This document shows, one piece after another, positions 18,054 through 27,600 of a DNA stretch of 64,000 nucleotides; position 1 is the stretch's first letter; each line of letters opens with the position of its first letter. Position numbers and translations under genes: made by a program. Location: positions 36,744-100,743 of the forward strand of contig CAYPXR010000047.1 of NCBI GenBank assembly GCA_964414585.1. The letters are read 5' to 3'. Source of the stretch: DATEMU01 sp964414585. Lineage in GTDB: Bacteria; Planctomycetota; Phycisphaerae; UBA1845; UTPLA1. The notes beneath the pieces were generated by a model. The model was not told the DNA's origin. It searched no databases and was given only the letters and a program-made list of their open reading frames with translations.

Positions 18054-20195
18054 GTGAAACAAATCCTACAGAATCTCAAGACCGGGGTGATCGAACTCGC
18101 CGAACTGCCCTGTCCGATCGTCCGCCCGCGCCATCTCCTGATTCAGTCGCGCGCCAGCCTCATTTCCGCCGGCACCGAGCGAATGCTCGTCGAACTCGGC
18201 AAAGGCAGCCTCATCGCCAAGGCCCGCGCCCAGCCCGACAAGGTCCGCCAGGTCCTCGACAAAATCAAAACCGACGGCCTCCTCCCGACGATGGAAGCCG
18301 TCTTCTCCCGCCTCGATGAACCGCTTCCGCTCGGCTACTGCAACGCCGGCATCGTCGTCGAAGTCGGCGAAGGCGTGGAAGGTTTCCAGGTCGGCGACCG
18401 CGTGGCCAGCAGCGGCCCCCACGCCGAGATGGTCTGCGTCCCGCAAAACCTCTGTGCGAAAATCCCCGATCGCGTGAGCGACGAATCGGCGGCCTTCGTC
18501 GTCCTCGGCGCGATCGGCATCCAGGGAATTCGTCTTGTCGAACCGACGATCGGTGAATCAATCGTCGTCCTCGGTCTCGGCCTGATCGGCCAGATGACCG
18601 TGCAGATGTTAATCGCCGCCGGATGCCGCGTTCTCGGTGTCGATCCCAGCCCTGCTCGACAGGAACTGGCCCGCCGCTTCGGCGCTCAAACCGTCAGCTC
18701 CGATGATGGCGCCGACCCCGTCGCCGCGGCGATGGCCTTCTCCAACGGTCGCGGCGTCGACGGCGTGCTCATCACCGCCTCGTCGCGCAGCAGCGACATC
18801 ATGCACCAGGCCGCCTCCATGTGCCGCAAGCGCGGCCGCATCATCCTCGTCGGCGTCGTCGGCCTCGAACTAAGTCGAACCGACTTCTACAAGAAAGAAC
18901 TCTCCTTTCAAGTTTCCTGCTCCTACGGCCCCGGAAGATACGACCCGGCCTACGAAGAGCGTGGCCAGGACTATCCGATCGGCTACGTGCGCTGGACCGC
19001 CCAGCGAAACTTTGAAGCTGTCCTCGACCTGCTCGCCTCCGGCAAACTAGACGTCGGGCCGCTGATCAACCGCCGCAACGCACAGGCCGATGCCGCCGAA
19101 GCCTATCGCACACTGACCGACGATCGCGCCGCCTTGGGAATCATCCTGAACTACCCGCAAGAATCCGCCCCCTTGCAACGCGTCGTCACCGTCTCGCAAC
19201 CTGCCACAACAGCGCCGGGCGGCCAGGCCGTCATGGGCCTGATCGGTGCGGGCACTTACGCGAAAAGAACGCTGCTGCCGCACCTCAAAGGATGCCCCGT
19301 CCGTCTGCGAATGGTCGCCAGCGCCGGCGGCGTCAGCGGCGGCCACCTGGCCGGTCGATTCGGCTTTGAACAGGCGACGACGGACTATCAGGAAGTCCTC
19401 CGCGATCCCGATGTCAATCTGGTCTACATCGCCACCCGTCACAACCTCCACGCCAAGATGGCGCTCGAAGCCCTCGCCGCCGGCAAGCATGTCGCCGTGG
19501 AAAAACCGCTTTGCATGAACGGCGAAGAGCTGGAGCAAATCGCCGCGGCCCATCGCCAGGCAAACGGCCGTCAGCTCTTCGTCGGCTTCAACCGCCGGTT
19601 CGCCCTCCACACCGTCAAAATGAGGGAACTCCTGCGAACCCGCACCCAGCCCCTCTGCATCAGCATCATGGTCAACGCCGGCATGGTCGGCGCGGAAGCC
19701 TGGGTCCACGACAAAGCCCAGGGCGGCGGACGCATTCTCGGCGAAGGCTGCCATTTCATCGACCTGATCTCCCACCTCGCCGGCTCGCCGATCAAACGCG
19801 TCGTCTCAACGCAAATCGGCGATGTCCCGGGCGTCACCTGCCCCGACGACAAGGCGACGATTACCCTGTCGTTGGCCGACGGCTCCATCGGCACCGTCCA
19901 CTACTTCGGCAACGGCGACAAGAGCTATCCCAAGGAGACCGTCGAAGTCTTCAGCGAGGGCCGCGTCCTCCGGCTCGAAAACTTCCGCATCCTCCGCGGC
20001 TACGGATGGACCGGCTTCTCGAAGTCGCGCCTCTTCAAGATCAACAAGGGCTTCCACGAAACCGCTTTCAACATCACCCGCGCCGTCGCCGCCGGCGGCC
20101 CCGCGCTCATGCCCTTCGAAGGAATCGAAAACGTCATGCGCGCCACCTTCGCCGCCGTCGAATCCGCCGCAACGGGCCGGCCCATCGATCTCTAG
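18054..20195 (+). CDS. Two-domain oxidoreductase: zinc-type alcohol dehydrogenase fused to Gfo/Idh/MocA
   Basis: Residues 1 to about 365 form an MDR (zinc-alcohol-dehydrogenase-like) module, with GVIELAELPCPIVRPRHLL, GYCNAGIVVEVGEG and the Rossmann loop VLGLGLIGQM. From about residue 391 a Gfo/Idh/MocA module begins with MGLIGAGTYAKRTLL and carries VYIATRHNLHAKMALEAL and the catalytic-lysine motif VEKPLC. This fusion is a recognised family in capsule and exopolysaccharide loci, usually next to heparinase-like genes, as here. It probably performs an NAD(P)-dependent oxidation or epimerisation of a nucleotide sugar. The start is GTG with only a weak ribosome site. Substrate unknown. Confidence 0.88.
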   Translation: MKQILQNLKTGVIELAELPCPIVRPRHLLIQSRASLISAGTERMLVELGKGSLIAKARAQPDKVRQVLDKIKTDGLLPTMEAVFSRLDEPLPLGYCNAGIVVEVGEGVEGFQVGDRVASSGPHAEMVCVPQNLCAKIPDRVSDESAAFVVLGAIGIQGIRLVEPTIGESIVVLGLGLIGQMTVQMLIAAGCRVLGVDPSPARQELARRFGAQTVSSDDGADPVAAAMAFSNGRGVDGVLITASSRSSDIMHQAASMCRKRGRIILVGVVGLELSRTDFYKKELSFQVSCSYGPGRYDPAYEERGQDYPIGYVRWTAQRNFEAVLDLLASGKLDVGPLINRRNAQADAAEAYRTLTDDRAALGIILNYPQESAPLQRVVTVSQPATTAPGGQAVMGLIGAGTYAKRTLLPHLKGCPVRLRMVASAGGVSGGHLAGRFGFEQATTDYQEVLRDPDVNLVYIATRHNLHAKMALEALAAGKHVAVEKPLCMNGEELEQIAAAHRQANGRQLFVGFNRRFALHTVKMRELLRTRTQPLCISIMVNAGMVGAEAWVHDKAQGGGRILGEGCHFIDLISHLAGSPIKRVVSTQIGDVPGVTCPDDKATITLSLADGSIGTVHYFGNGDKSYPKETVEVFSEGRVLRLENFRILRGYGWTGFSKSRLFKINKGFHETAFNITRAVAAGGPALMPFEGIENVMRATFAAVESAATGRPIDL

Positions 20196-20200
20196 TCCTT

Positions 20201-21289
20201 ATGCATTCCCTTACGACCCCCTCGCTAAGACCCACGTGTGTGGGTAAAGGCCGCGCCCTCAACGTGGACGCTAACGGAACTCTTTACATTGGTCGCGGCT
20301 ATTCGATATCCAAATCCGCCGACGACGGTCGAACGTGGCAACACTGCGCCCGTATGCCCGGCTCCCCACTCCGTCGCCTGGCCGAATCCTCGCGCCTCGC
20401 TTCCCGCTTGCTTCGTCAGGAAGTGCGCGCCCTTGGCGTACTATCAAACGGCGCATTGGTCGCTTCAAGCCGCGAATGGGTCTACTACTCCGTTCCCGGT
20501 GAAACCATGATGCGGCCCGCCCGTCTCGACGAGGCCGGACAAAAGCTCTATCCGCCGCTGACCATGACCGTCGGTCCCAACGACCGAATCCTCTGGGGCG
20601 AATACAACTCCAGCCCCCATCATGGAAACCCGGTGCGGATCTTCGTCTCGGATGACGGTGGAAAAAGCTATGAAGTCGCCCGCGTCTTCGCCCCCAACGA
20701 CATCAAGCACCTTCACAACCTCGTCTTCGATCCGGCCCTCCGAAAATACTGGGTGCTCGTCGGTGATTGGGACGCCGAGCCCGGCCTCGGCCTGTGGAGT
20801 GAAGACCTCACCGATTTCACCTGGGTCGCCCGCGGCGCGCAGACCTATCGAACCGTGGACGTCTTCGACCTGGGCGATCGCCTGGTCTATGGAATGGATT
20901 CCGATCTCGAACCCAACGCGATCGTCTCGATGGACAAGAAGACCGGCCGCGCCGCCAGGATCTTCGAAATGGAAGGAAGCTGTATCTACTCCTGCCGCTG
21001 CGGGCCATGGTACGTCGTGACCAGCACCGTGGAACAATACACCGTGAACAAGTCGCCCTTCGCAAACGTGTACGTCTCGCGCGACGGCGAAAACTGGCGG
21101 TGCGTCTATCGTGCGAAAAAAGATCGCTGGAGCGGCACCTATTTCCAATACGGTTCGATCGTCCTCCCCCGCGGCGAAAGCCCGCGCGACGTGCTCGCCT
21201 TCAGCGGCCAGGCCCTGCAAGGCATCGACGGAAGAGTCTTCACCGCCGACTTCTCCCGGCTCGCGGACTCGGCTTGCCTCTTCGCGTAG
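20201..21289 (+). CDS. BNR/Asp-box-type beta-propeller protein
   Basis: The ATG lies five bases after the previous stop and gives 362 aa. The frame is open far upstream, but that stretch is antisense-like shadow of the oxidoreductase gene. The protein has Asp-box-like repeats (SKSADDGRTW, VSDDGGKSYEV, VSRDGENWRCVY), typical of sialidase-like six-bladed propellers, with conserved Trp and Asp residues. No signal peptide is visible. Similar proteins occur in planctomycete polysaccharide clusters without a known activity. It may bind or process the polymer. It sits between the two-domain oxidoreductase and the heparinase-like gene and is probably co-transcribed with them. Confidence 0.7.
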   Translation: MHSLTTPSLRPTCVGKGRALNVDANGTLYIGRGYSISKSADDGRTWQHCARMPGSPLRRLAESSRLASRLLRQEVRALGVLSNGALVASSREWVYYSVPGETMMRPARLDEAGQKLYPPLTMTVGPNDRILWGEYNSSPHHGNPVRIFVSDDGGKSYEVARVFAPNDIKHLHNLVFDPALRKYWVLVGDWDAEPGLGLWSEDLTDFTWVARGAQTYRTVDVFDLGDRLVYGMDSDLEPNAIVSMDKKTGRAARIFEMEGSCIYSCRCGPWYVVTSTVEQYTVNKSPFANVYVSRDGENWRCVYRAKKDRWSGTYFQYGSIVLPRGESPRDVLAFSGQALQGIDGRVFTADFSRLADSACLFA

Positions 21290-21290
21290 C

Positions 21291-21332
21291 GTCCGGCGCC
21301 CCCGCCGGACGTAAAACCGGAGTGTGCTCCGT
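21291..21332 (+). repeat. Paired hairpins between propeller and heparinase-like genes
   Basis: A perfect inverted repeat GTCCGGC (21291-21297) and GCCGGAC (21304-21310) is followed by a second short hairpin, CGGAG/CTCCG, a few bases on. No T-run follows, so termination is unlikely. It may modulate the stability or translation of the next gene, whose GTG start lies about 20 bases downstream. Confidence 0.4.
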
Positions 21333-21351
21333 AATCGGCCGGCCGCTTCAA

Positions 21352-23388
21352 GTGTCAACCGGTATCCCCATTTCCATCCGCCATTCAATCCAATTGCTTA
21401 AATTACTCGGCCCGCGCTGGGCTCTCTGGCGCGCCGGGTACGCATTTCGCCAGAAGACCGGGATACTCAAAAGTCGCTTCCCCGCCATCGATTGGCGAAG
21501 CGTCAACCTGTCCGACATCCTGCGCGAAGGCGTCCCGGCCGATCCGCACTCCTATTTTGAATATCGATCCGCCGTGAAGGGCCGCTTCCTTTTCGATGCC
21601 GGTCAGTTGCCGGATGCGACGCTGTTGGACGGTTTGACGGGCAAGGAAGGCCGTGAGCGAACTCTCGCGATTGCCGACGACTATGCCAAAGGCCGGTTTC
21701 TCTTCTACAGCCGTCAATCCTATGACCTCGGCTGGCCGCCCGACTGGCTGCTCGATCCGGTCGTCGGTTTCCGTCACGAAAACCGGACGCACTGGTGCGA
21801 TTACAAATCCTTTTCCGAGGACGGCGGCGACATCAAGGACGTATGGGAGCCGTCGCGTTTCGCCTGCGCCTATTGGCTGGTTCGCGCGTACGCCCTGACG
21901 CGGGACGAAAAATACCCGAAGGCCTTTTGGGAGCTGTTCGAATCCTGGAGAATGCAAAACCCGCCGAATCGCGGCCCGAATTGGAAGTGCGGCCAGGAAA
22001 CGGCGATTCGACTCTTCGCCTGGTGCTTCGCGCTGCACGGCTTCTGGAATTCACCGGCAACCACCCCGGAGTGCGTTGCTTCGATGGTAACCGCGGTCAC
22101 CCTCCAAGCCAGGCGGATCGCCGGCAACATCGATTACGCGCTTTCCCAGAAAAACAACCACGGCATCAGCGAAGCAGTCGGCCTGTTGTCCGTCGGATTG
22201 ATTTTTCCCGAGTTGAGAGAAGCCGACGAGTGGCGGCGACTTGGGCGGGAGTATTTCGAGAGCGAAATTCTCCGCCAGGTCTACGCCGACGGCGCCTTCG
22301 TGCAGCAATCGATGAATTACCACCGCGTCATGCTCCACGACGCCCTCTGGGCGATCAGATTGTCCGATCGATGCGGCGAGCCCGTCAGCCCGGACGTCCG
22401 TCTGCACATCATCACCGCGGGAGAGTTCCTCTTTCAGATGCTCGATCCGGCCACGGGCGACGTGCCCAACTACGGCCCGAACGACGGCGCAATGCTGCTG
22501 CCGCTGGACGCCTGCGATTATCGCGACTATCGCCCGGCCGTGCAGGCCGCCTGTTTTCTCGCCGACGGTCGGCGTGTCCTGGAGCGTGGTCCCTGGGACG
22601 AAAGTCTGCTCTGGCTCTACGGCGCCGAGGCCGTCAGCGCGCCCGCCGCCGTTCGATCGCCTCAATCCAGTCGATTCGATGAAGGCGGCTACTACACGCT
22701 CCGCGACGGCGCGACGTGGTGCATGATCCGCTGCCACACCTATCGCGACCGCCCGTCGCACGTCGACCCGTTGCACCTCGATTTCTGGCACAACGGCGTC
22801 AACGTCCTCGGCGATACCGGCAGCTACAAATATTTCATCGCTTCCTCGCCGGCCTTCGAACAATTCTTCAAGGACATCGCCGCGCACAACACGATCGAGA
22901 TCGACGGTCGCGGCCCCCTCGACCTTTTCTCGCGATTCATGTGGCTGCCATGGCCCAGGGCGCGCTGCATCGAGCATCGTCCGGACCATTTTCGTGGCGA
23001 GCATTTCGCCTACAACCGCGCGCCCTGGATGGCCGCCCACGGTCGCCAGGTTCGCATCGCCGAGCGCGGCCGCTGGGAAGTGACCGACGATCTCTCCGGC
23101 AACGGCCGCCATCGCGTCACCTTGCGCTGGAACCTCCCCGAACTGCCCTACACCTTCGAGCGCGAAGAAGGAAGATTAACGATCGAACTCCCCAGTGGCC
23201 GGGCCCAAATCGAAATGGAAGGCCCGCCCGGGATGACCCTCGACGTCGTTCGAGGAAGCGACAAACCCGGCAAAACATCCGGTTGGATGTCGCCCTATTA
23301 CGGCGAGTTGATTCCGCGGCCGACGCTCGAGGCCCGCGTCGTCTGCCTCCTTCCCGTGACCTTCGTGACGCGAATTCATCTGACCTGA
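21352..23388 (+). CDS. Heparinase II/III family protein (polysaccharide lyase-like)
   Basis: A 678-aa protein with an alpha/alpha-toroid N-terminal part (about 100-380, including CGQETAIRLFAW and KNNHGISEAVGLL) and a heparinase II/III C-terminal beta-sandwich with HVDPLHLDFWHNG, GDTGSYKY and AAHNTIEIDGRG, close to the family pattern of His and Tyr catalytic regions. Such proteins cleave uronic-acid-containing polysaccharides and are common beside the two-domain oxidoreductase in exopolysaccharide loci. GTG 21352 is chosen because conserved sequence starts just after it and the upstream extension overlaps the propeller gene. No clear signal peptide is seen, so where it meets the polymer is uncertain. 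Confidence 0.85.
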   Translation: MSTGIPISIRHSIQLLKLLGPRWALWRAGYAFRQKTGILKSRFPAIDWRSVNLSDILREGVPADPHSYFEYRSAVKGRFLFDAGQLPDATLLDGLTGKEGRERTLAIADDYAKGRFLFYSRQSYDLGWPPDWLLDPVVGFRHENRTHWCDYKSFSEDGGDIKDVWEPSRFACAYWLVRAYALTRDEKYPKAFWELFESWRMQNPPNRGPNWKCGQETAIRLFAWCFALHGFWNSPATTPECVASMVTAVTLQARRIAGNIDYALSQKNNHGISEAVGLLSVGLIFPELREADEWRRLGREYFESEILRQVYADGAFVQQSMNYHRVMLHDALWAIRLSDRCGEPVSPDVRLHIITAGEFLFQMLDPATGDVPNYGPNDGAMLLPLDACDYRDYRPAVQAACFLADGRRVLERGPWDESLLWLYGAEAVSAPAAVRSPQSSRFDEGGYYTLRDGATWCMIRCHTYRDRPSHVDPLHLDFWHNGVNVLGDTGSYKYFIASSPAFEQFFKDIAAHNTIEIDGRGPLDLFSRFMWLPWPRARCIEHRPDHFRGEHFAYNRAPWMAAHGRQVRIAERGRWEVTDDLSGNGRHRVTLRWNLPELPYTFEREEGRLTIELPSGRAQIEMEGPPGMTLDVVRGSDKPGKTSGWMSPYYGELIPRPTLEARVVCLLPVTFVTRIHLT

Positions 23389-23397
23389 CGGGACGCC

Positions 23398-24477
23398 ATG
23401 TCGTCGAAACAATATTGGAAAAACAGGCCCGCCCGCCAGGACGAAACGCCGGCCATCCTCGATCTGGTCCGAGCCGTCCACGGTGACGCGCATCAGGAGA
23501 TCAACGAGGCCTATTTCCTGTGGCGCTATCTGAGCAATACGCCCTTTCGCGCCGACATCATCATGTCTGAACACGAAGGCAAGCCGATCGGCATCCAGCC
23601 CGTCGCCATCTTCGACTGGCAGTGGGGAACTTCTCGCCTCAAGGGCGCGATGTACACCGGCGTGCTCACCCATCCCGACCACCGCCGCCGCGGCGTCTTT
23701 CGCTCGCTCATCGACAGCTCCAACGAACACGCCGCGTCGCGAGGCGCGCAATTCAGCATGACCCTGCCCAACGAGGCGTCGCTGCCCGGCTTCCTCAATT
23801 TCGGCGACTGGTGCTACCCCGGCCTGATCCCCCTGACGCTCAAAGTCATCGACGGCGGCGCCATGCTGCGGCCCAAAGTAGGGGGGCTTCTCGCCGGTCT
23901 CGTCGGCTGGATGCCGTCGATCGCGTTTCGGCGGTACGCCGACCAATCGGGCATGTCCGACATACTGTGCGAACCGGTCACCACCGCCCCGGCGGATCTT
24001 GACGAAGTCTTCGAGGTCTTTGCCCATGACAATGATCGGTTGATGATCCGTCGGACGGCGGCTTACTGGAATTGGAGATACCTCTCTCGGCCGGGCTCCG
24101 ACTATCGCACGATCCTCGCCCGCCACGCCGGCCGCGTGGTCGGCGCCACGATCACCTCCGTCGGCCGTCGATTTGGTCTGGACGTCGGGCTCATCGCCGA
24201 CTTCTCGGCCGACGGCGGCGTACCGGTCTTGCGGCAGTTAATCCGCGCGGCCGAGAATGACTTTCGATCCCGCGGCGTCGGCCTGGTGACATGCCAGGCG
24301 ACGGGCCCGCTCCTGCAGGACGCCCTCGCCGCCGAAGGCTACCGTCGCCCCAACCCGCGCAAACTCCCCAAAAAGTTCCACTTCGTCTACCGCCCGACCG
24401 GCGTCACCGGCCTTCGCAAACCCCCCGCCGAAATCGCCGACTGGCACCTGACCTTTGGAGACTCGGACAATATGTAA
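23398..24477 (+). CDS. GNAT family N-acetyltransferase (last gene of the polysaccharide operon)
   Basis: This 359-aa protein has a GNAT acetyl-CoA site with VLTHPDHRRRGVFRSLID (Q/RxxGxG/A-like loop) in its N-terminal half and a second, GNAT-like C-terminal half. It probably acetylates an amino sugar or other polymer building block. It starts nine bases after the heparinase-like gene and ends 33 bases before an intrinsic terminator, marking the end of the operon. Its last 25 codons before the stop (24400-24474) recur as a decayed copy at 29486-29560, five kilobases downstream, discussed separately. Confidence 0.82.
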   Translation: MSSKQYWKNRPARQDETPAILDLVRAVHGDAHQEINEAYFLWRYLSNTPFRADIIMSEHEGKPIGIQPVAIFDWQWGTSRLKGAMYTGVLTHPDHRRRGVFRSLIDSSNEHAASRGAQFSMTLPNEASLPGFLNFGDWCYPGLIPLTLKVIDGGAMLRPKVGGLLAGLVGWMPSIAFRRYADQSGMSDILCEPVTTAPADLDEVFEVFAHDNDRLMIRRTAAYWNWRYLSRPGSDYRTILARHAGRVVGATITSVGRRFGLDVGLIADFSADGGVPVLRQLIRAAENDFRSRGVGLVTCQATGPLLQDALAAEGYRRPNPRKLPKKFHFVYRPTGVTGLRKPPAEIADWHLTFGDSDNM

Positions 24478-24509
24478 TTTCAGTTCCAATCACTCCAATA
24501 ATGCGCTCC

Positions 24510-24546
24510 GAGCCCGCGATGCCATCTTCGCGTGCTCTTTTTTTTT
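24510..24546 (+). terminator. Intrinsic terminator closing the polysaccharide operon
   Basis: Arms GAGCCCGCGA (24510-24519) and TCGCGTGCTC (24528-24537) pair with one mismatch around an eight-base loop and are followed directly by nine T residues (24538-24546). It lies 33 bases after the acetyltransferase stop. Confidence 0.88.
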
Positions 24547-24592
24547 GCGCGAAAAACGTTATGATGTAGGTCGCGTCGAGAGGGTCGGTTTC

Positions 24593-25531
24593 ATGTCACA
24601 TCCTACCGCGGCCGGTGTTCTTGCCTGTGTGGTTCTGGCATGGACCTCTCATGGAATGGCGCACCCCGGCGCTCATGACGAAGCCCGGGAACTCTCCGAT
24701 GCCCTCGCCAAAGAGCCCGACAGAATCGACCTGCGCTTGCGACGAGGCGAGTGTTACCGCCAGGAGGGGCGTCTGGCCGATTCCCTCGCCGATTTTGACC
24801 GCGTACGTCAGCTCGCCGGGGAAAGTCGCGTCGTGAGTCTGGAACGCGGATTGACCCTTTCCGCGATGCGCCGCGACGAAGAAGCCGAGGCCGAGCTGAC
24901 CGATTATCTTTCCACTGCCAATCCCAGGGCGATCGCCTACGCCGAGCGCGCTCAAGTCCGGCGGCGTCATCATCGAATCGCCGAGGCCATCGACGACTAC
25001 GCGTCCGCGATCGCGCTGAGGCCGAATGTCGAATGGTACGTCACGCGCGGCCGCTTGCAGGAGTCGCTGGGAAAGCTCGAGGACGCGGCAAAGGGCTATC
25101 GAGACGGCTTGTCGCGCTGTGACGGCGCGGTGGCCATCCGCCTCGAACTCATTCGTCTCGAGTCTTCTCGGAATCACTTCGACGACGCGATCGCGCTGAT
25201 CGACGGCATCCTCTCCCAGGCGGACGTCAAGACTGACTGGTATCTGCGACGCGCCGAAATCAATGCAGCCGCCGGTCGCCCCGATGACGCCGGTCGCGAT
25301 CGGGCCCTCGCATGGGCGGAGGCCGACCGGGCCGTCGCCAGGCGACCCACGGCGACCCGCCTCATCGCGCGCGCGAAAGTCGCGATCGCGCTCGATCGTC
25401 GAGACCGGGCGGCGGCGGACCTGAAGGCGGCATTGCGAAAGGGTCCGGCTCAAGCCGAGGCGATGGCCCTGTTAAAGTCCATCGAGGATCAGGAGACACC
25501 GAAAGGACCGGCGACCCATGCAATTCCTTGA
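24593..25531 (+). CDS. Secreted tetratricopeptide-repeat protein
   Basis: ATG 24593 gives 312 aa with an N-terminal hydrophobic stretch (ASHP-like start, GVLACVVLAWTSHGMA) that reads as a signal peptide with cleavage near residue 24. A longer in-frame extension would cross the terminator upstream and is rejected. The rest is a series of about seven TPR-like helix pairs, with recurring patterns such as LRRGECYRQEGRLADSLADF and YAERAQVRRRHHRIAEAIDD. It is probably a periplasmic scaffold. Its stop overlaps the start of the next gene (phosphoesterase) by 14 bases, so the two are likely coupled, and a role with that enzyme is plausible but unproven. Confidence 0.75.
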   Translation: MSHPTAAGVLACVVLAWTSHGMAHPGAHDEARELSDALAKEPDRIDLRLRRGECYRQEGRLADSLADFDRVRQLAGESRVVSLERGLTLSAMRRDEEAEAELTDYLSTANPRAIAYAERAQVRRRHHRIAEAIDDYASAIALRPNVEWYVTRGRLQESLGKLEDAAKGYRDGLSRCDGAVAIRLELIRLESSRNHFDDAIALIDGILSQADVKTDWYLRRAEINAAAGRPDDAGRDRALAWAEADRAVARRPTATRLIARAKVAIALDRRDRAAADLKAALRKGPAQAEAMALLKSIEDQETPKGPATHAIP

Positions 25532-27593
25532 ACATCGACCTTCGCCCGGTCAGCGGCAGGTCCCAGGATCGGCACTCTCGGCGGTCCTCATCCTCCTCCT
25601 CGTTTCCCCGCTCGCGCTCGCGGTCAACGTCACCTTTCAGGAAGGCGTCGCCGGCTACACGGGCGCCGTCGACTCGTTTCTTCAGCAATCCGCGCCCAAC
25701 GCCGTCAACGGCGCGCTCGAAGACGCCGAATGGGACAGCGACGATCCCGGCGGAACCGGCCAGGACAACGTCGCACTCATCCGTTTCGACAACATTTTTG
25801 GCAACGGCCCCGGACAAGTGCCCCCCGGTTCCCAGATCCTCTCCGCCACGCTCTCCATCGTCGTCTTCGATGCCGGTGATGCCGGTACGGTTCGCGAGGC
25901 CGCCGTCGATTGGGTCGAATCAACCACTTGGAACACCTTCGGTCCCGATCCCGGCGTCCAGGCGACTGACTATGGAGTCGTGGTCAACTCCGCCGGCGGT
26001 TCCGTGGCCACCCAGAACATCACGGTGACGACCAGCCTGGCCTCGTGGTCCGCCGCGCCGACCGCGAACAAGGGATGGATCATCCTCCCGACCGGCAACA
26101 ACGGCGTTCAGTTCCGTTCGAGCGAATACGCCGCAAACGTGCTCCTTCGACCCAAACTCAGCCTCAGCTACACCACGCCGCCGCCGCTGGCCCTCGTCCG
26201 CCAGCCCTATCTGCAAAAGGGCGCGCCGGATTCCATGACCCTCTGCTGGCGGACGAATCTCTCCACCGACAGCGTTGTTCACTACGGCCCATCCCCGGCA
26301 ATGCTTGACCAGACCGCCTCCCTGGCAGCGCCGGTGACAAACCATTTCGTCACTCTCACCGGTCTCACGCCGGGCACGACTTATTTCTACGATGTCGGAT
26401 CGTCCTCGCAGGTTCTCGCGGGCGGCGATGCCCAGCATTATTTCGCCACGTCGCCCACCGTCGGCTCGACTCCGGCCTTCACCATCTGGGTCGTCGGCGA
26501 TTCGGGAACCGGCGACGCCAATCAAGCCGCCGTGCGAAACGCCATGCTCGCCGCCACGGGCGCCACGCCGCCCGATCTTTACATCCACGTCGGCGACATG
26601 GCCTATGACAGCGGGACGGACCAGGAATTCACCGACCACTTTTATGCGCCGTATCAGGCGATCCTCCAGCATACCGTCTGCTGGCCGGCCCTCGGCAATC
26701 ACGAAGGTGCCTCCTCTGACTCGCAAACCCAGACCGGCCCGTACTATGACGGTTATGTCTTGCCCACCGGCGGCGAGGCGGGGGGGCTGCCCTCCGGCAC
26801 CGAGGCTTATTACGCTTTCAACTACGCCAATGTCCATTTCATCTGTCTCGATTCCCACGACACACCGCGAACCCCCGGCTCCCCGATGCTCACCTGGCTG
26901 GCCGCCGATCTCGCCGCGACCGATCAGGATTGGATCGTCGCCTTTTGGCACCATCCGCCCTACAGCAAGGGCTCCCACGACTCTGACGATGTCGGCGATT
27001 CCGGCGGCCGGCTCCGCGACATGCGCGAATACGTGCTCCCCATCCTCGAAGCCGGCGGCGTCGACCTCGTCCTCGCCGGTCATTCGCACATCTATGAACG
27101 CTCCTATCTCGTCGATGGCGCCTACGACACGCCCACCACGGCCGCGGGGCACATCGTCGACGCCGGCAACGGTCGGATCGCCGGCGACGGCGCCTATCTC
27201 AAACCCTACGGCCTCAGCGCCCACGAAGGCGCCGTCTACGTCGTCAGCGGCCACGGCGGCGGCAGTCTCGGCGGTACCGGCGACCATCCCCTCATGTACT
27301 TCAGCGAGCTGGCCTTCGGTTCGACGCTCCTTTCGATCCACGGAAACGTGCTCTCCCTGAAGAACATCCGCTCCGACGGCGCCATCACCGACACCTGCGA
27401 TCTCATCAAGCCGCCCCCGGGCGACATCGACGCCGACGGCGACGTCGATTTCGTGGATCGAGACCTCTTCGTCGGCGTCCTCCTGGGCCTGGACGCGGAC
27501 GCCGGCCGAACAGGCCGGTCGGATCTCGATGAGAGCGGCGCGCCCGACGGCAGGGACGTTGCCCCCTTCAGTCAAGCGCTCCTCGGCCCATAG
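25518..27593 (+). CDS. Secreted purple-acid-phosphatase-like metallophosphoesterase with DNRLRE and dockerin-like parts
   Basis: Domain order in 691 aa: signal peptide ending near ALAV (about residue 35); a DNRLRE/CBM96-like beta domain (about 36-210); a purple acid phosphatase N-terminal domain (from about 224, LVRQPYLQKGAPDSMTLCW); the metallophosphoesterase core (from about 322) with WVVGDSGTGD, HVGDMAYDSG, ALGNHE, FWHHPPYS and LAGHSHIYERS; and a dockerin-like tail from about 634 with GDIDADGDVDFVD and a second Asp-rich loop. All expected metal ligands appear present. It probably releases phosphate from extracellular esters. The tail type is common in planctomycete secreted proteins and need not imply a cellulosome. 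Confidence 0.85.
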   Translation: MQFLEHRPSPGQRQVPGSALSAVLILLLVSPLALAVNVTFQEGVAGYTGAVDSFLQQSAPNAVNGALEDAEWDSDDPGGTGQDNVALIRFDNIFGNGPGQVPPGSQILSATLSIVVFDAGDAGTVREAAVDWVESTTWNTFGPDPGVQATDYGVVVNSAGGSVATQNITVTTSLASWSAAPTANKGWIILPTGNNGVQFRSSEYAANVLLRPKLSLSYTTPPPLALVRQPYLQKGAPDSMTLCWRTNLSTDSVVHYGPSPAMLDQTASLAAPVTNHFVTLTGLTPGTTYFYDVGSSSQVLAGGDAQHYFATSPTVGSTPAFTIWVVGDSGTGDANQAAVRNAMLAATGATPPDLYIHVGDMAYDSGTDQEFTDHFYAPYQAILQHTVCWPALGNHEGASSDSQTQTGPYYDGYVLPTGGEAGGLPSGTEAYYAFNYANVHFICLDSHDTPRTPGSPMLTWLAADLAATDQDWIVAFWHHPPYSKGSHDSDDVGDSGGRLRDMREYVLPILEAGGVDLVLAGHSHIYERSYLVDGAYDTPTTAAGHIVDAGNGRIAGDGAYLKPYGLSAHEGAVYVVSGHGGGSLGGTGDHPLMYFSELAFGSTLLSIHGNVLSLKNIRSDGAITDTCDLIKPPPGDIDADGDVDFVDRDLFVGVLLGLDADAGRTGRSDLDESGAPDGRDVAPFSQALLGP

Positions 27594-27600
27594 GATCGAC

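Noticed and set aside
25518..27593. Cellulosome interpretation of dockerin-like tails
   Set aside because: The Asp-rich tails occur widely in planctomycete secreted proteins and no cohesin domain is visible in the window.
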